Shown: positions 36,401-45,098, counted from the stretch's first letter. The stretch: 64,000 nucleotides of DNA from a virus (IMGVR_UViG_3300033049_000020:777-64776), one strand, 5' to 3'. A program made the numbers and translations. The notes: a model not told the origin generated them from the sequence alone.

Positions 36401-36696
36401 CAGAAGTAAACCAAGAACAGATACCAAGTCTGGTACAACACTATATTAAGAATTTTAATACCTCAGACGCCCCAATAATGGTAGAAGACGAACTTGAAAC
36501 CGTTGATATGGTTAAGAATGATATAAAATCAATTGTAATGGATACAGATAGGAAGAAAGACCTATTCATCAAAGACATTAGAAGTGACTTAGGTAAAGTA
36601 ATCAAGGACAGTAAAGGTGTAGGAGTGAAAATAATTGAAAAACCTAAAGAGAATCCATTTATGAGGTTCTTAAGAAGTATATTTACAAAGTTTTAA
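36376..36696 (+). CDS. unknown protein
   Basis: 106 aa, overlapping the Nudix gene by 25 nt. Charged, with a basic C-terminus (MRFLRSIFTKF). No motif recognised. Confidence 0.5.
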   Translation: MSEELGKITEVNQEQIPSLVQHYIKNFNTSDAPIMVEDELETVDMVKNDIKSIVMDTDRKKDLFIKDIRSDLGKVIKDSKGVGVKIIEKPKENPFMRFLRSIFTKF

Positions 36697-36698
36697 TA

Positions 36699-36935
36699 AT
36701 GAACTACAGATTAACATATGATGATATTATTCAGACCGTTTCAGAGATAGTAGATAATGAGAGAATACTTAAAGATGGGTTAACTTTGACATATACTATA
36801 CCAACATTTAATCATAAAAAATTAGATGAAGAATTATACTATCGACACAATCCAGAGGGTAACGGTTTTGCTCACCAAGACATCATAGAAATTGAAATTG
36901 GTGATATCAACATTGTAATTTTAAAGACTGAATAA
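36699..36935 (+). CDS. unknown small protein
   Basis: 78 aa, acidic (MNYRLTYDDIIQTVSEIV...), 2 nt after the previous gene. No family recognised. Confidence 0.5.
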   Translation: MNYRLTYDDIIQTVSEIVDNERILKDGLTLTYTIPTFNHKKLDEELYYRHNPEGNGFAHQDIIEIEIGDINIVILKTE

Positions 36936-36985
36936 AAATTATCTTTCTGATTATCAGTTAGTTATAAATTATTTTTACGTTTTAC

Positions 36986-37016
36986 TTGACAGACTGAAAT
37001 AAATTCGGTATCTTTG
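36986..37016 (+). promoter_or_regulatory. Bacteroidota-type promoter (DUF2828 gene)
   Basis: TTG 36986-36988, N20, TATCTTTG 37009-37016; 41-nt leader to the ATG. Confidence 0.82.
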
Positions 37017-37057
37017 TAATCCTAAACGGATAAACAGACATCTAAATTTTATAGGAC

Positions 37058-38512
37058 ATGAATACATTAGTTAACGCAATTAGAACAAACGACAAGACTA
37101 CAGAGAATGGAATGGCAACAAACTCCACGACTCTTAGTATGTGCGTAGACCTATTCTCAAGAGTAGGTGCAATGAGAACACAAACTCCTCAAGAAGTTAT
37201 TAATCTTTTCGTAAAGGCATTTGATGAAGATGCTTTGACTGCTATGAAAATTCTTTTTTGGGCAAGAGACGTTAGAGGTGGAGCTGGCGAGAGAAGAATA
37301 TCACGAGATATATTTAAGTATTTAGCTGAAAACAGAGCAACAGTTCTGGCTAAGAACCTACACTTGATTCCAGAGTTCGGAAGATGGGATGACACTATGG
37401 TGTTGTTCGGTACTCCATTGGAAGATGCTACAATCGAAATGATTGTAAAGGCATTGAATAACAAAGAAGGTCTTTGCGCTAAGTGGATGCCACGTCCAAA
37501 TGTAAAGGACGCAACTAAAAAAAGAGTTGTTAAGGCACTGAGGGATAAATTGAATTTGTCTCCAAAAGAGTACCGTAAGATGTTGGTTGAATTGACTAAC
37601 GTAGTGGAAACTGCGATGTGTTCAGGAGACTGGTCATCTATCGAGTACGGGAAGATTCCATCAAAGGCAATGTCTGACTACATGAAGACGTTTGGTAAGC
37701 ACGATACCGATAGGTTCGTTGCATACTTAGCATCTGTAGAAAAGGGTGAAGCTAAAATCAATGCTGGCGCTGTATATCCATACAACGTTGTAAATTCATT
37801 GAAGCAAGGCAACACTCAAGGGGCAAATGCTCAATGGAATGCACTTCCTAACTACTTGGAAGGTAACGCTGAAAGGTTGTTACCAGTGGTAGACGTATCG
37901 GGTTCAATGGGTTGTTTAGCTAGTGGTTCAGGGTCAGTAACATGCCTTGACGTAGCGATAAGCCTTGGACTATATGTTTCAGAAAGAAATGAAGGCGCAT
38001 TTAAGGATGCATTTGTAACTTTCTCAAGCAATCCTGACCTTCAATTCCTTAAGGGGAGTTTAAGTGATAGGTACAATCAATTGTCACGTAGTCAATGGAA
38101 TATGAGTACTAATATTGAAAAGGTGTTCAAACTTATCCTTGATAAGGGTATTGCTGGTAATGTTCCACAAGAACAAATGCCTACCATGATTACAATATTT
38201 AGTGACATGCAGTTTAATGCGGCAACAAGTTCGGGTTGGGGAAACTCAGGCTCAGACTGGAACCCTACTGCGCAAAGCATGATAGAAACTATGTATGAAA
38301 ATGCAGGTTATGAAGTGCCTAAGTTGGTTTACTGGAACCTACACGCTAGAAATGGTGATAGTCCAGTACAATTCGACAAGCAGGGAACTGCACTGGTAAG
38401 TGGATTTAACGTTAATCTCCTAACAAATCTATTAGCTGGTAAGGATTTGTCTCCGTACAGTATGATGATGAGCACACTTAGTAACGATAGATATGCATCT
38501 ATAGCAGTATAA
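37058..38512 (+). CDS. DUF2828/TROVE-like protein with vWA domain
   Basis: 484 aa. WARDVRGGAGERRI and LIPEFGRWDD are typical of the helical-repeat part of DUF2828/TROVE-type proteins. The C-terminal half is a von Willebrand A fold with a MIDAS motif, VVDVSGSMG, then VTFSSNP and TIFSDMQF. TROVE relatives (Ro60) bind structured RNAs, so an RNA-related role is attractive given the RNA genes here, but it is inferred. The C-terminus was apparently replaced or duplicated by the adjacent GIY-YIG insertion; an older-looking end remains at 39475. Confidence 0.7.
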   Translation: MNTLVNAIRTNDKTTENGMATNSTTLSMCVDLFSRVGAMRTQTPQEVINLFVKAFDEDALTAMKILFWARDVRGGAGERRISRDIFKYLAENRATVLAKNLHLIPEFGRWDDTMVLFGTPLEDATIEMIVKALNNKEGLCAKWMPRPNVKDATKKRVVKALRDKLNLSPKEYRKMLVELTNVVETAMCSGDWSSIEYGKIPSKAMSDYMKTFGKHDTDRFVAYLASVEKGEAKINAGAVYPYNVVNSLKQGNTQGANAQWNALPNYLEGNAERLLPVVDVSGSMGCLASGSGSVTCLDVAISLGLYVSERNEGAFKDAFVTFSSNPDLQFLKGSLSDRYNQLSRSQWNMSTNIEKVFKLILDKGIAGNVPQEQMPTMITIFSDMQFNAATSSGWGNSGSDWNPTAQSMIETMYENAGYEVPKLVYWNLHARNGDSPVQFDKQGTALVSGFNVNLLTNLLAGKDLSPYSMMMSTLSNDRYASIAV

Positions 38513-38525
38513 TTGGGTAGGTAGG

Positions 38526-39218
38526 TTAATCCCTACCTTTCCCATTTTTATACTTCCACTTATACTCATATGCGGTTGCTCTATCTCCTTTAGCACACCT
38601 ATTAATAGACTTGGCCACCAAACCACACTCACGCTCAACATCAGCCGCAGAATCCCACTCCCTGATTAAATCATCATCTAGAGTGTATTGTAATACGGGT
38701 ATTTTCATTTTTGATAGGGCGGTATTGGTATGTTTATTTCCGAACATAGGGTTATTAATACCGCCATTCATTTTACGATAGTTGGCTTTTTGCTCTTCAG
38801 AATGAATAGGAACGCCTGTTTTAGCTTTTGATACGTTATCTTTATGCTCCCTTGACAACGGCACCCCTTTTAATTTGTCCGATACTTTTTTTCTTGATAA
38901 TGGATTAGACATTGGATTGGAATCGCCACCATCAGTCATATTTTTAAGTTTAAACCCCCACGACCTGAATTGTGCTATCCAATACTGCTCCAACCACTCC
39001 CATTCTCCGTATACTTCGTCTATAATGTCCATTTTCGGTTCTACCCCCTCCTTCAATAGTGATTTAATCCAATTACATGATAAATTATTACGCCTTTTGG
39101 TTTTGGCGTCCTTGAGGTGTCCCTTTAACCGACCTTCGGGTGTTATGGTTTTACCGACATATTTCACTATATTAGTTCTAGGGTCTGATAACGTATAAAT
39201 ATATGTTAATTCTTCCAT
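38526..39218 (-). CDS. GIY-YIG homing endonuclease
   Basis: 230 aa. GIY-YIG domain TYIYTLSDP...VKYVGKT, followed by NUMOD3-like repeats (GVPLSREHKDNVSKAKTG, GVPIHSEEQKANYRK) and a NUMOD1-like end (SINRCAKGDRATAYEYKWKYK). Encoded opposite to the DUF2828 gene and 13 nt past its stop; it sits between the gene's end and a duplicate of that end. Overlaps the upstream ribbon-helix-helix gene. Confidence 0.86.
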   Translation of the reverse strand: MEELTYIYTLSDPRTNIVKYVGKTITPEGRLKGHLKDAKTKRRNNLSCNWIKSLLKEGVEPKMDIIDEVYGEWEWLEQYWIAQFRSWGFKLKNMTDGGDSNPMSNPLSRKKVSDKLKGVPLSREHKDNVSKAKTGVPIHSEEQKANYRKMNGGINNPMFGNKHTNTALSKMKIPVLQYTLDDDLIREWDSAADVERECGLVAKSINRCAKGDRATAYEYKWKYKNGKGRD

Positions 39219-39361
39219 TCGTCAATGTGTTTCGATAGTATTAATTCTATTAATTTAGATTTATTCTTAGATAAGTGAGCTAATTTACCATTTAGTTCCC
39301 TAGATAGAGTAATACTTAGCTTTATTTTAGTTTCTTCTGTTGGTAGTGATTTCTTACTCAT
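39206..39361 (-). CDS. ribbon-helix-helix-like DNA-binding protein
   Basis: 51 aa (MSKKSLPTEETKIKLSITLS..., then a helix pair ending KLIELILSKHIDEW). The beta strand KIKLSITL followed by two helices fits an Arc/MetJ-type RHH repressor. Its stop overlaps the homing endonuclease start (GAATGGAAG...), so the two form an operon; it may repress endonuclease expression. Confidence 0.6.
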   Translation of the reverse strand: MSKKSLPTEETKIKLSITLSRELNGKLAHLSKNKSKLIELILSKHIDEWKN

Positions 39362-39426
39362 ATTATTCGTCTTTATAATAAATATGTAGATAAACTATAA
39401 AAGTAGTATAAAAGTAGTATAAATAT

Positions 39427-39457
39427 TTGACAAATCGGAAATAAATGTGTATCTTTG
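39427..39457 (+). promoter_or_regulatory. Bacteroidota-type promoter
   Basis: TTG 39427-39429, N20, TATCTTTG 39450-39457, 17 nt before the DUF2828 tail remnant. The transcript would run through the remnant to the terminator at 39670. Confidence 0.78.
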
Positions 39458-39474
39458 TATATAATATAAAAATA

Positions 39475-39594
39475 CTGGTAAGTGGATTCTCTCCAGCATT
39501 GCTTAAGGCATTGTTGGCTGGAACAACCATGACTCCAGAGTCAATGATGTATGATGTCATCGGTGCCGATAGGTACGATGTCGTAACGGTATAG
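39475..39594 (+). pseudogene. duplicate C-terminal end of the DUF2828 gene
   Basis: In-frame codons read LVSGFSPALLKALLAG, then SMM, then DRYDVVTV and TAG. They align with the real gene end (LVSGFNVNLLTNLLAG...SMM...DRYASIAV). ACTGGTAAGTGGATT is identical at the junction in both copies. It has no start codon of its own and looks like the end displaced by the GIY-YIG insertion. Confidence 0.75.
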
Positions 39595-39637
39595 TTTAAC
39601 GACTGACAGACGCCCTGATACGGGTTAAGGTATCCAT

Positions 39638-39670
39638 AAAGGTGAGATTTCGCAAGATTTCTCACCTTTT
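39638..39670 (+). terminator. intrinsic terminator
   Basis: AAAGGTGAGA / TCTCACCTTTT stem around a 12-nt loop. Ends the short transcript that contains the DUF2828 remnant. Confidence 0.75.
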
Positions 39671-39732
39671 CTGTGTATTCTACTTTACTATCTCATTATT
39701 TTTGTGTAACGTTAAAGTATAAAACAAAGATA

Positions 39733-39984
39733 ATGAAGATAATAGTGAAAAATAGCGATAGGCTAGTGAGCACATTCCATGAAGATAAAGTAATGGATGA
39801 GTACTTAGTTTATTTAATGGATGAGGATGTAAAGGTATCCGTAGATATGGTTTATGGTGATGAGGCTAAGAATAGACTAATAGATAAATTACTTGAGGAT
39901 AATTACGAATCCTTTGGTAAATACTTCCTAAACGATGTTATCGAAGAGGTAGCATTTGAGGATTTTAATAAACAATACATATAA
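39733..39984 (+). CDS. unknown small acidic protein
   Basis: 83 aa from ATG 39733 (MKIIVKNSDRLVSTFHE...). TATTTTTG at 39697-39704 could be its promoter -7 element. Overlaps the next ATG (TAATGG). Unknown. Confidence 0.55.
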   Translation: MKIIVKNSDRLVSTFHEDKVMDEYLVYLMDEDVKVSVDMVYGDEAKNRLIDKLLEDNYESFGKYFLNDVIEEVAFEDFNKQYI

Positions 39985-40286
39985 TGGAAAAATCAACACC
40001 AACAACACTTGTTTTCTACTTAGACAGAGAGCTAATGTCCAATGCCGATATATTCATGCCTTACAGCGAGTTCATAAATGAAATGCTTGCCGAGAAGAGT
40101 GATAATATGATGGCAATATTCATGCCTACAGATGGTAATGAAAGAGTGGACTGTATTAACCCTGTTATGTATCAAGAAGCTGATATGGATAAATTTAATG
40201 CTATCCTTAATGACATTAAAGAGAATTTTCAAGTAGGTGAAAATATGGGTGAAAATATGGGTGAAGATGCTACCAAAGATGACTAA
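39984..40286 (+). CDS. unknown acidic protein with GENM repeat
   Basis: 100 aa. The C-terminus has a short tandem repeat, GENMGENMGE. Otherwise no motif. Overlaps the next gene (ATGACTAA). Confidence 0.5.
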   Translation: MEKSTPTTLVFYLDRELMSNADIFMPYSEFINEMLAEKSDNMMAIFMPTDGNERVDCINPVMYQEADMDKFNAILNDIKENFQVGENMGENMGEDATKDD

Positions 40287-40572
40287 CTTAGTTTTTGAAG
40301 ACCCACGAATTGAGTTTGATAGATATTACTATCTTGATGGTGAAACACTACAATCAGTGGTAAAGAATGATGTAAAACTAGAAGTCTTATATTTTGTGAT
40401 AACCACCAAGGTGAATAGGTTCAACGACCCTATATTTAGATTCGGTAAATTTAAGGATATTTCTGGTTATTACCGACTTATTCCTTTCATAGACTCAACT
40501 AGTTGGTATTATTATCCATACTTTCTTAAACATAACGTGAAGAAAAAACTAAAAGAATTAGAGAATGAGTAA
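40279..40572 (+). CDS. unknown small protein
   Basis: 97 aa from ATG 40279, chosen because it overlaps the upstream stop while earlier starts lie in the repeat of the previous gene. Tyr/Phe-rich (FDRYYYLDGET, SGYYRLIPF). Unknown; overlaps the HAD gene start. Confidence 0.5.
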   Translation: MTNLVFEDPRIEFDRYYYLDGETLQSVVKNDVKLEVLYFVITTKVNRFNDPIFRFGKFKDISGYYRLIPFIDSTSWYYYPYFLKHNVKKKLKELENE

Positions 40573-40972
40573 GAAGATTTTATTGTGTGATATAGACGGA
40601 ACCATTTGTGAAGATATACCTAATGAAGAGATGGAACGAATGGCCACGGCTGAAGCGTTCCCAGATGCTAAAGAAAGACTGAATAAATGGTATGATGAAG
40701 GAGATGAAATTCATTTCTTCACATCCCGTACCGATGACATGCGAGAGATAACTGAAACATGGCTCAAAGCTAACGGTTTTAAATATCATACACTAATCAT
40801 GAATAAACCTAGAATCAAAGATGATGAGGTTTACATGTGGATTGACAATAAGCCTGTTAAAGGTATAACACATAAAGGTAGGTGGACTGCCTTAGTAAAG
40901 AAGACCATCCAAATTGAGGAGTTTGCTACGCAAGCTGATTTTGACGCATATGAGGCAGAAGCGGAAGATTGA
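40565..40972 (+). CDS. HAD-family phosphatase
   Basis: 135 aa. Motif I LLCDIDGTI (Asp9, Asp11), motif II FFTSRT, a Lys in IMNKPR, and motif III-like DEVYMWIDNKP. The fold is the small HAD type found in phages, acting on nucleotides, sugars or polynucleotide 3'-phosphates; the substrate cannot be assigned. It ends the 39733-40972 gene chain. Confidence 0.75.
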   Translation: MSKKILLCDIDGTICEDIPNEEMERMATAEAFPDAKERLNKWYDEGDEIHFFTSRTDDMREITETWLKANGFKYHTLIMNKPRIKDDEVYMWIDNKPVKGITHKGRWTALVKKTIQIEEFATQADFDAYEAEAED

Positions 40973-40992
40973 TAAGGGAGTATGTGAATGCT

Positions 40993-41652
40993 CTATGGTC
41001 GAGTAGATGTTCGCCTAATCTTGGTGTATGGCCAACCTGTATTATCGTGAATGATGTCGTATAGGGTTGGGATGTTAGCACTGCCACACGTTCCCATGAA
41101 TACGATACCTTTAATCTTCTCATCCTTACTGTAATCATGCAGCTTATGATGTAGTCTCTGACAATCTAACTTATTCTTACAGATAATCATGTCAAATCTA
41201 TCTTCATTCTGAACAACTAGCTTATTGTGGACAACAATCGCTTGCCTACTACTATTAGCATCCTCAGAATCTGTGAAAACCAGCCTTAGCACGTCTTTAA
41301 AGGTTTTTCTATCCTTTCGGGAAGGGTGACCATATATCCAGAAAGTTTCTTCAATAAAATACTCGCTAGACTCTTTTACCGTCCATAGGTCAAATATTGG
41401 TGTTTCCTCATATACACGACCAAGTTCATCCCTTATGAATCGATTTTTATCACCCCCTTCAATATCCTTAACTAAGAATATTTCATACTTGATGGGTTTA
41501 ATCACTTTATCGTTCACGAACGCCTTGGGGAAAATAACTGACTCGTTTTCTTCCTTAATCCTATTGTAGTTAATATACGCTGTTGACTCCTTCACACATC
41601 TATGAATTGTCTTGCGATATTTGCCGTTCCCAATTAAAATTGTTCGATACAT
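40993..41652 (-). CDS. unknown protein
   Basis: 219 aa on the minus strand (MYRTILIGNGKYRKTIHRC...). A central segment reads FWIYGHPSRKDRKTFKD, and it contains VFMGTCGSANIPTLYDI. No family recognised. Its start abuts the dnaJ promoter. Confidence 0.6.
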   Translation of the reverse strand: MYRTILIGNGKYRKTIHRCVKESTAYINYNRIKEENESVIFPKAFVNDKVIKPIKYEIFLVKDIEGGDKNRFIRDELGRVYEETPIFDLWTVKESSEYFIEETFWIYGHPSRKDRKTFKDVLRLVFTDSEDANSSRQAIVVHNKLVVQNEDRFDMIICKNKLDCQRLHHKLHDYSKDEKIKGIVFMGTCGSANIPTLYDIIHDNTGWPYTKIRRTSTRP

Positions 41653-41683
41653 TTGGTTTTTACATAAATAATACGTATCTTTG
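41653..41683 (+). promoter_or_regulatory. Bacteroidota-type promoter (dnaJ)
   Basis: TTG 41653-41655, N20, TATCTTTG 41676-41683; ATG at 41702. Confidence 0.82.
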
Positions 41684-41701
41684 TGGTAAATACAATACTT
41701 A

Positions 41702-42706
41702 ATGAAAGATTATTATGCGATTCTGGGAGTATCAAAGGATGCTACTGAAAAGGAGATAAAGAAGGCTTACCGTAAATTATCAATGAAGCATCACCCAGAT
41801 AAGGGTGGTGATGCTGATAAGTTTACCGAACTTAATGAAGCCAATGAGATTCTCAGTGACGCTAATAAGAGAGCTAATTATGATAATCCCCCACAACAAG
41901 CTGGTGGCTTTGGTTTCGGTGGCTTTAGTTTCGGTGGTAGTATGCGCCAAGCACAACAAATCAATCCACATATAACAGTAAACATCACGATAAGTCTTGA
42001 AGAGTGCTTCACTGGCGCTGACGTTAACGTCAATTACGACAGACTTAATCTATGTACTGACTGTAATGGAGAAGGTGGTTCAAATCCTTCGACTTGTTCC
42101 GAATGCGGTGGCCAAGGTCACGTAAGATTCATGATGGGTAATACGGAAGTGGCGATGGAGTGTAGAACATGTGAAGGTTCTGGACAAATGAATATTGACC
42201 CATGTAATAAGTGTAACTCAACAGGATTTACTAAGATGAAAGCTGAGACGGTAATTAAGTTACCACCAAGTTTATTAACTGGCTCCATATTACGAGTAGC
42301 TGGTGGTGGAAACCAAGTCGGTGGTGGTCAAGCTGGAGAACTAAGAATTAAGGTCAAGGTAGACCCACATCCGATATTCGAACACGAATCACTCAACCAA
42401 CCATTCAACTTAGTCCAAGACTTAGACCTAACCTATCCTGAGATGGTATTGGGCTGCGAAAAGACAGTGCCCAATATTGAAGGTAAGAAGTTGAAGATAA
42501 CTATTCCACCATTAAGTCAGAACGGAGCCAAGTTACGACTTAAGGGTCAAGGTTTATTTCATAGAAGTTCTAGAGAGGTAAAGAAGAATAGAGGAGACAT
42601 GACAGTTGAGGTATGGGTGAAGATGCCCACCAATCTTTCAGAGTCCGAGGAAGAGGCGATTCGTCAACTTCAAGGTAAAATAGAGGAAAAAGAGATTAGG
42701 GGTTGA
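41702..42706 (+). CDS. dnaJ: DnaJ-type co-chaperone
   Basis: 334 aa. J domain ([18 protein letters not shown]...MKHHPDKGG with HPD), Gly/Phe-rich linker, zinc-finger region with four CxxCxGxG-like repeats ([32 protein letters not shown]), then the substrate-binding C-terminal domains. Class A, slightly shorter than E. coli DnaJ. It probably recruits host DnaK for virion or replication protein folding. Own promoter directly upstream. Confidence 0.9.
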   Translation: MKDYYAILGVSKDATEKEIKKAYRKLSMKHHPDKGGDADKFTELNEANEILSDANKRANYDNPPQQAGGFGFGGFSFGGSMRQAQQINPHITVNITISLEECFTGADVNVNYDRLNLCTDCNGEGGSNPSTCSECGGQGHVRFMMGNTEVAMECRTCEGSGQMNIDPCNKCNSTGFTKMKAETVIKLPPSLLTGSILRVAGGGNQVGGGQAGELRIKVKVDPHPIFEHESLNQPFNLVQDLDLTYPEMVLGCEKTVPNIEGKKLKITIPPLSQNGAKLRLKGQGLFHRSSREVKKNRGDMTVEVWVKMPTNLSESEEEAIRQLQGKIEEKEIRG

Positions 42707-42733
42707 AATTGTCAAATTAATTGTGTATCTTCG
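42703..42733 (+). promoter_or_regulatory. Bacteroidota-type promoter
   Basis: TTG 42703-42705, N20, TATCTTCG 42726-42733; drives the 42768 gene and clpP. Confidence 0.75.
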
Positions 42734-42767
42734 CAATACAATAACGAAGTTTTAAAAATACAAATAA

Positions 42768-43238
42768 ATGTCAAAACAACCAAAATATAGTGAATTATTT
42801 CCTGACTTAGAGGACGTATTCAGAGCATCTTTCAGCATTGCTGATTTAGAACGTAACGTTAATCTATGCGTTATTAACACTCTAAATTTACCGATTACCA
42901 ACGGATTACCAACCAAAGTGGTCAAGGCGTCACCAAAAGTGAAATATCATACTGGTGGTGAAGAAAATGGGTATGATGTAGAGGTTGAGGTTAATGGAGC
43001 TATCTTTGAAATGTTAACCCCAGCTCACCAAGCAATTATCGCTGAAGAAACCATCGCTCAAATTTCATATAGTTTTGAGAATGATAAGATTGCCATCACT
43101 CAACCAGATTACCAAGTAATGTCACTGATTGCTAATAAGCATGGACATAATATTATGGAAGGAGTACGTAAAACTGTTAAGGCGTGTTACTCTCAACAAA
43201 AAGACTTAGCAGACGAAACTAAAGCAATTACAGCATAA
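42768..43238 (+). CDS. unknown protein upstream of clpP
   Basis: 156 aa, alpha/beta (LFPDLEDVFRASFSIADLE...). Overlaps the clpP ATG (TAATG) so the two are coupled. It might be a ClpP partner or substrate adaptor; nothing in the sequence proves this. Confidence 0.55.
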   Translation: MSKQPKYSELFPDLEDVFRASFSIADLERNVNLCVINTLNLPITNGLPTKVVKASPKVKYHTGGEENGYDVEVEVNGAIFEMLTPAHQAIIAEETIAQISYSFENDKIAITQPDYQVMSLIANKHGHNIMEGVRKTVKACYSQQKDLADETKAITA

Positions 43239-43924
43239 TGAATGATTTCGAAAATTACGCAAAGAACCATCTCGGTGTTAGTGGAATGCAATTCCACAAC
43301 TGGGAGAAGATGCAAGAACGGTTGTATGGAGCGACTGCTTCAATGACCCCTTACATTGTTGAAGAACGAGAAATGAGAGCCATCCAGATGGACATTTTCT
43401 CTAGATTGATGATGGATAGGATTATTTGGTTGGCAGGACCTGTCCACGATGGCATGTCAACAGTGGTTCAAGCGCAGTTAATGTGGCTCGATTTGCAAGA
43501 CGATTCAACAGACATAACAATGCATATTGATACTCCAGGAGGCTCAGTTAAATCTGGTCTAAGTATGATTGATGTTATGAAGTATATTAGTCCTGACATT
43601 ATCACGATTAATACTGGAATGGCTGCAAGTATGGGGAGTGTACTGTTAGGTGCTGGTACAAAGGGTAAACGATACTCTCTACCACACTCAAGAGTGATGC
43701 TACACCAAGTTAGTGGTGGTGCTCAAGGTAATATCCAAGATATGGAGATTAGTATTGCAGAAGCTAAGAAGGTGAACGCAGAGTTGTTCGAATTACTTGG
43801 AGAGTACTGCGGTAAAGCTCCAGAACAAGTATTAGAGGATTCAACTAGAGATAACTGGTTGAAGAGTGATGAGGCCGTAGAATATGGAATCATTGATGAG
43901 ATAATTGTTAAGAAAGTTAAATAA
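43238..43924 (+). CDS. clpP: ClpP-like serine protease
   Basis: 228 aa. Substrate-strand MHIDTPGGSVKSGL, nucleophile Ser in GMAASMGSVLL, His in SRVMLHQVSGG, Asp in DSTRDNWL. All three catalytic residues are present. It carries an unusual ~40-aa N-terminal extension before the usual ClpP core. It would assemble with a host (or phage) ClpX/A unfoldase. The next gene is a tmRNA, whose tagged products are classical ClpP substrates. Confidence 0.88.
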   Translation: MNDFENYAKNHLGVSGMQFHNWEKMQERLYGATASMTPYIVEEREMRAIQMDIFSRLMMDRIIWLAGPVHDGMSTVVQAQLMWLDLQDDSTDITMHIDTPGGSVKSGLSMIDVMKYISPDIITINTGMAASMGSVLLGAGTKGKRYSLPHSRVMLHQVSGGAQGNIQDMEISIAEAKKVNAELFELLGEYCGKAPEQVLEDSTRDNWLKSDEAVEYGIIDEIIVKKVK

Positions 43925-43950
43925 GAGTTGCCTTTCTAAGTAAGAGTCTT

Positions 43951-43959
43951 ATATTTATA
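43951..43959 (+). promoter_or_regulatory. ATATTTATA motif upstream of tmRNA
   Basis: Ends 15 nt before the mature tmRNA 5' end, which is the spacing expected if it is a -10-like element. TTGCCTTTCTAA lies about 20 nt upstream, similar to the copy at 19406. Confidence 0.5.
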
Positions 43960-43974
43960 ATATAGCGAATACAT

Positions 43975-44347
43975 GGGGTCGACTGGTTTTGACTGCAAGA
44001 GATTGGATGTATAAGCAAGCACTGGGAATTTTTGGATTATACCAGTATAAAATGTATCTGAAAACTATAACTGACGAAACTAACGTAACATCAGCACAAT
44101 ATCTAGAAAGCATTGCACTTGCAGTGACTTCAGAGAAGGCAGCGCTATCTGCATAATAAGCGCCAATTAGGAGAAGCCTAATAAAGCCTCAGTGTTCTTT
44201 CATTGATGAGGTTGAAACTACAAAGAAAGATGGGTTTGTGAATTCCTATAAAGATTCACTAGTTTGATGGTTTAGAAAAACTAAATAAGCTTGTAGAAAG
44301 TATGTATGGTACTTGTTAGGACGAGGGTTCGATTCCCTCCGACTCCA
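43975..44347 (+). ncRNA. ssrA: tmRNA (ssrA)
   Basis: The 5' end GGGGTCGACTGGTTTTGAC and 3' end GAGGGTTCGATTCCCTC-CGACTCC-A form the alanine-tRNA-like domain: GGGGTCG pairs fully with CGACTCC (one G-U), and the T-arm is perfect. An internal frame ends ...EKAALSA with tandem stops TAA TAA at 44154-44159. About 373 nt, the normal tmRNA size. No full CCA is encoded. It should rescue stalled ribosomes and tag their products. I could not fix the resume codon. Confidence 0.85.
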
Positions 44348-44381
44348 CCCCAGACATTCGCTTAAAAGATACGGATTAAAG

Positions 44382-44412
44382 TTGCATATGTCAATTTTTT
44401 TCCGTATCTTTG
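44382..44412 (+). promoter_or_regulatory. Bacteroidota-type promoter
   Basis: TTG 44382-44384, N20, TATCTTTG 44405-44412, 4 nt before ATG 44417. Confidence 0.8.
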
Positions 44413-44416
44413 TTTT

Positions 44417-44572
44417 ATGGAAGATAACGAACCAGTATTTGAAGGGTGTACATGTGCTACAGAATATGATGATGAGCACACATGCCCATTCGCAGAAGAG
44501 ATTCATAACGATAGTGAAACACTATGTACCTGCTGTGCCGTATGTACATACGAATGTGGAATGAACATATAA
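44417..44572 (+). CDS. 51-aa Cys-rich protein
   Basis: MEDNEPVFEGCTCATEYDDE..., then HTCPF and LCTCCAVCTYECGMNI. Nine Cys and two His fit a small zinc-binding protein. It has its own promoter 4 nt upstream. Unknown role; the overlapping 83-aa frame is a shadow. Confidence 0.65.
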   Translation: MEDNEPVFEGCTCATEYDDEHTCPFAEEIHNDSETLCTCCAVCTYECGMNI

Positions 44573-44669
44573 TTTACACTTTTATCTTTTTCCCACATAT
44601 TTAATAGAACCCACTAAGAAATTAATCTTGCTATATGCTTCCACGCAAGTGGAATTAAGACCTCTGACT

Positions 44670-44697
44670 AAGCTCCTGTCAGGGGCTTTTCTTTTTC
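44670..44697 (+). terminator. intrinsic terminator
   Basis: AAGCTCCTG-TC-AGGGGCTT hairpin followed by TTCTTTTTC. The ~100 nt before it holds no gene that I can see. Confidence 0.75.
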
Positions 44698-44732
44698 TAG
44701 TTAAGCTATATTTATATGTAAAGATAATAATT

Positions 44733-45098
44733 ATGGCAAATATGTTAAAGGAAGCTCTAAGCTCCGACAGTAAAATTTCTAGTAAACGAGTAATCACTAT
44801 CTCATCATTTCTATTGATGTCAGCCGCATTTATTGGTGACTTAGGGTGGGATTTAACAGTAGCTGAACATGTATATAACTCAATGTCATATATTACAATA
44901 GCTGGGTTGGGCTTTACGGCTTCAGAATGGTTATTTTCAGGTAAATCACCTAAAGACGGTAATGGGGGTGGTGGCCAAGGCGATTATCGAAACCAAACAG
45001 CTAATAGTGGATACGATAGGGGGTATAAGGATGGGTATCAGGCAGGTAAAGAAGCATGCCTTAGTGGTAATAGTGAAACCGAAGCAGATATGTATTAA
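44733..45098 (+). CDS. two-TM holin-like membrane protein
   Basis: 121 aa from ATG 44733, preceded by ATATTTATA at 44708-44716. An amphipathic N-terminus (MLKEALSSDSKISSKR) is followed by two membrane segments (VITISSFLLMSAAFIGDLGW; SMSYITIAGLGFTASEWLF) and a hydrophilic Gly-rich tail (YDRGYKDGYQAGKEA). The plan fits a class II holin but could be another phage membrane protein. Confidence 0.5.
   Translation: MANMLKEALSSDSKISSKRVITISSFLLMSAAFIGDLGWDLTVAEHVYNSMSYITIAGLGFTASEWLFSGKSPKDGNGGGGQGDYRNQTANSGYDRGYKDGYQAGKEACLSGNSETEADMY

Noticed and set aside
44313-44564. 83-aa frame across the tmRNA 3' end
   Set aside because: It starts inside the tmRNA and is out of frame with the promoter-led 51-aa Cys-rich gene at 44417.
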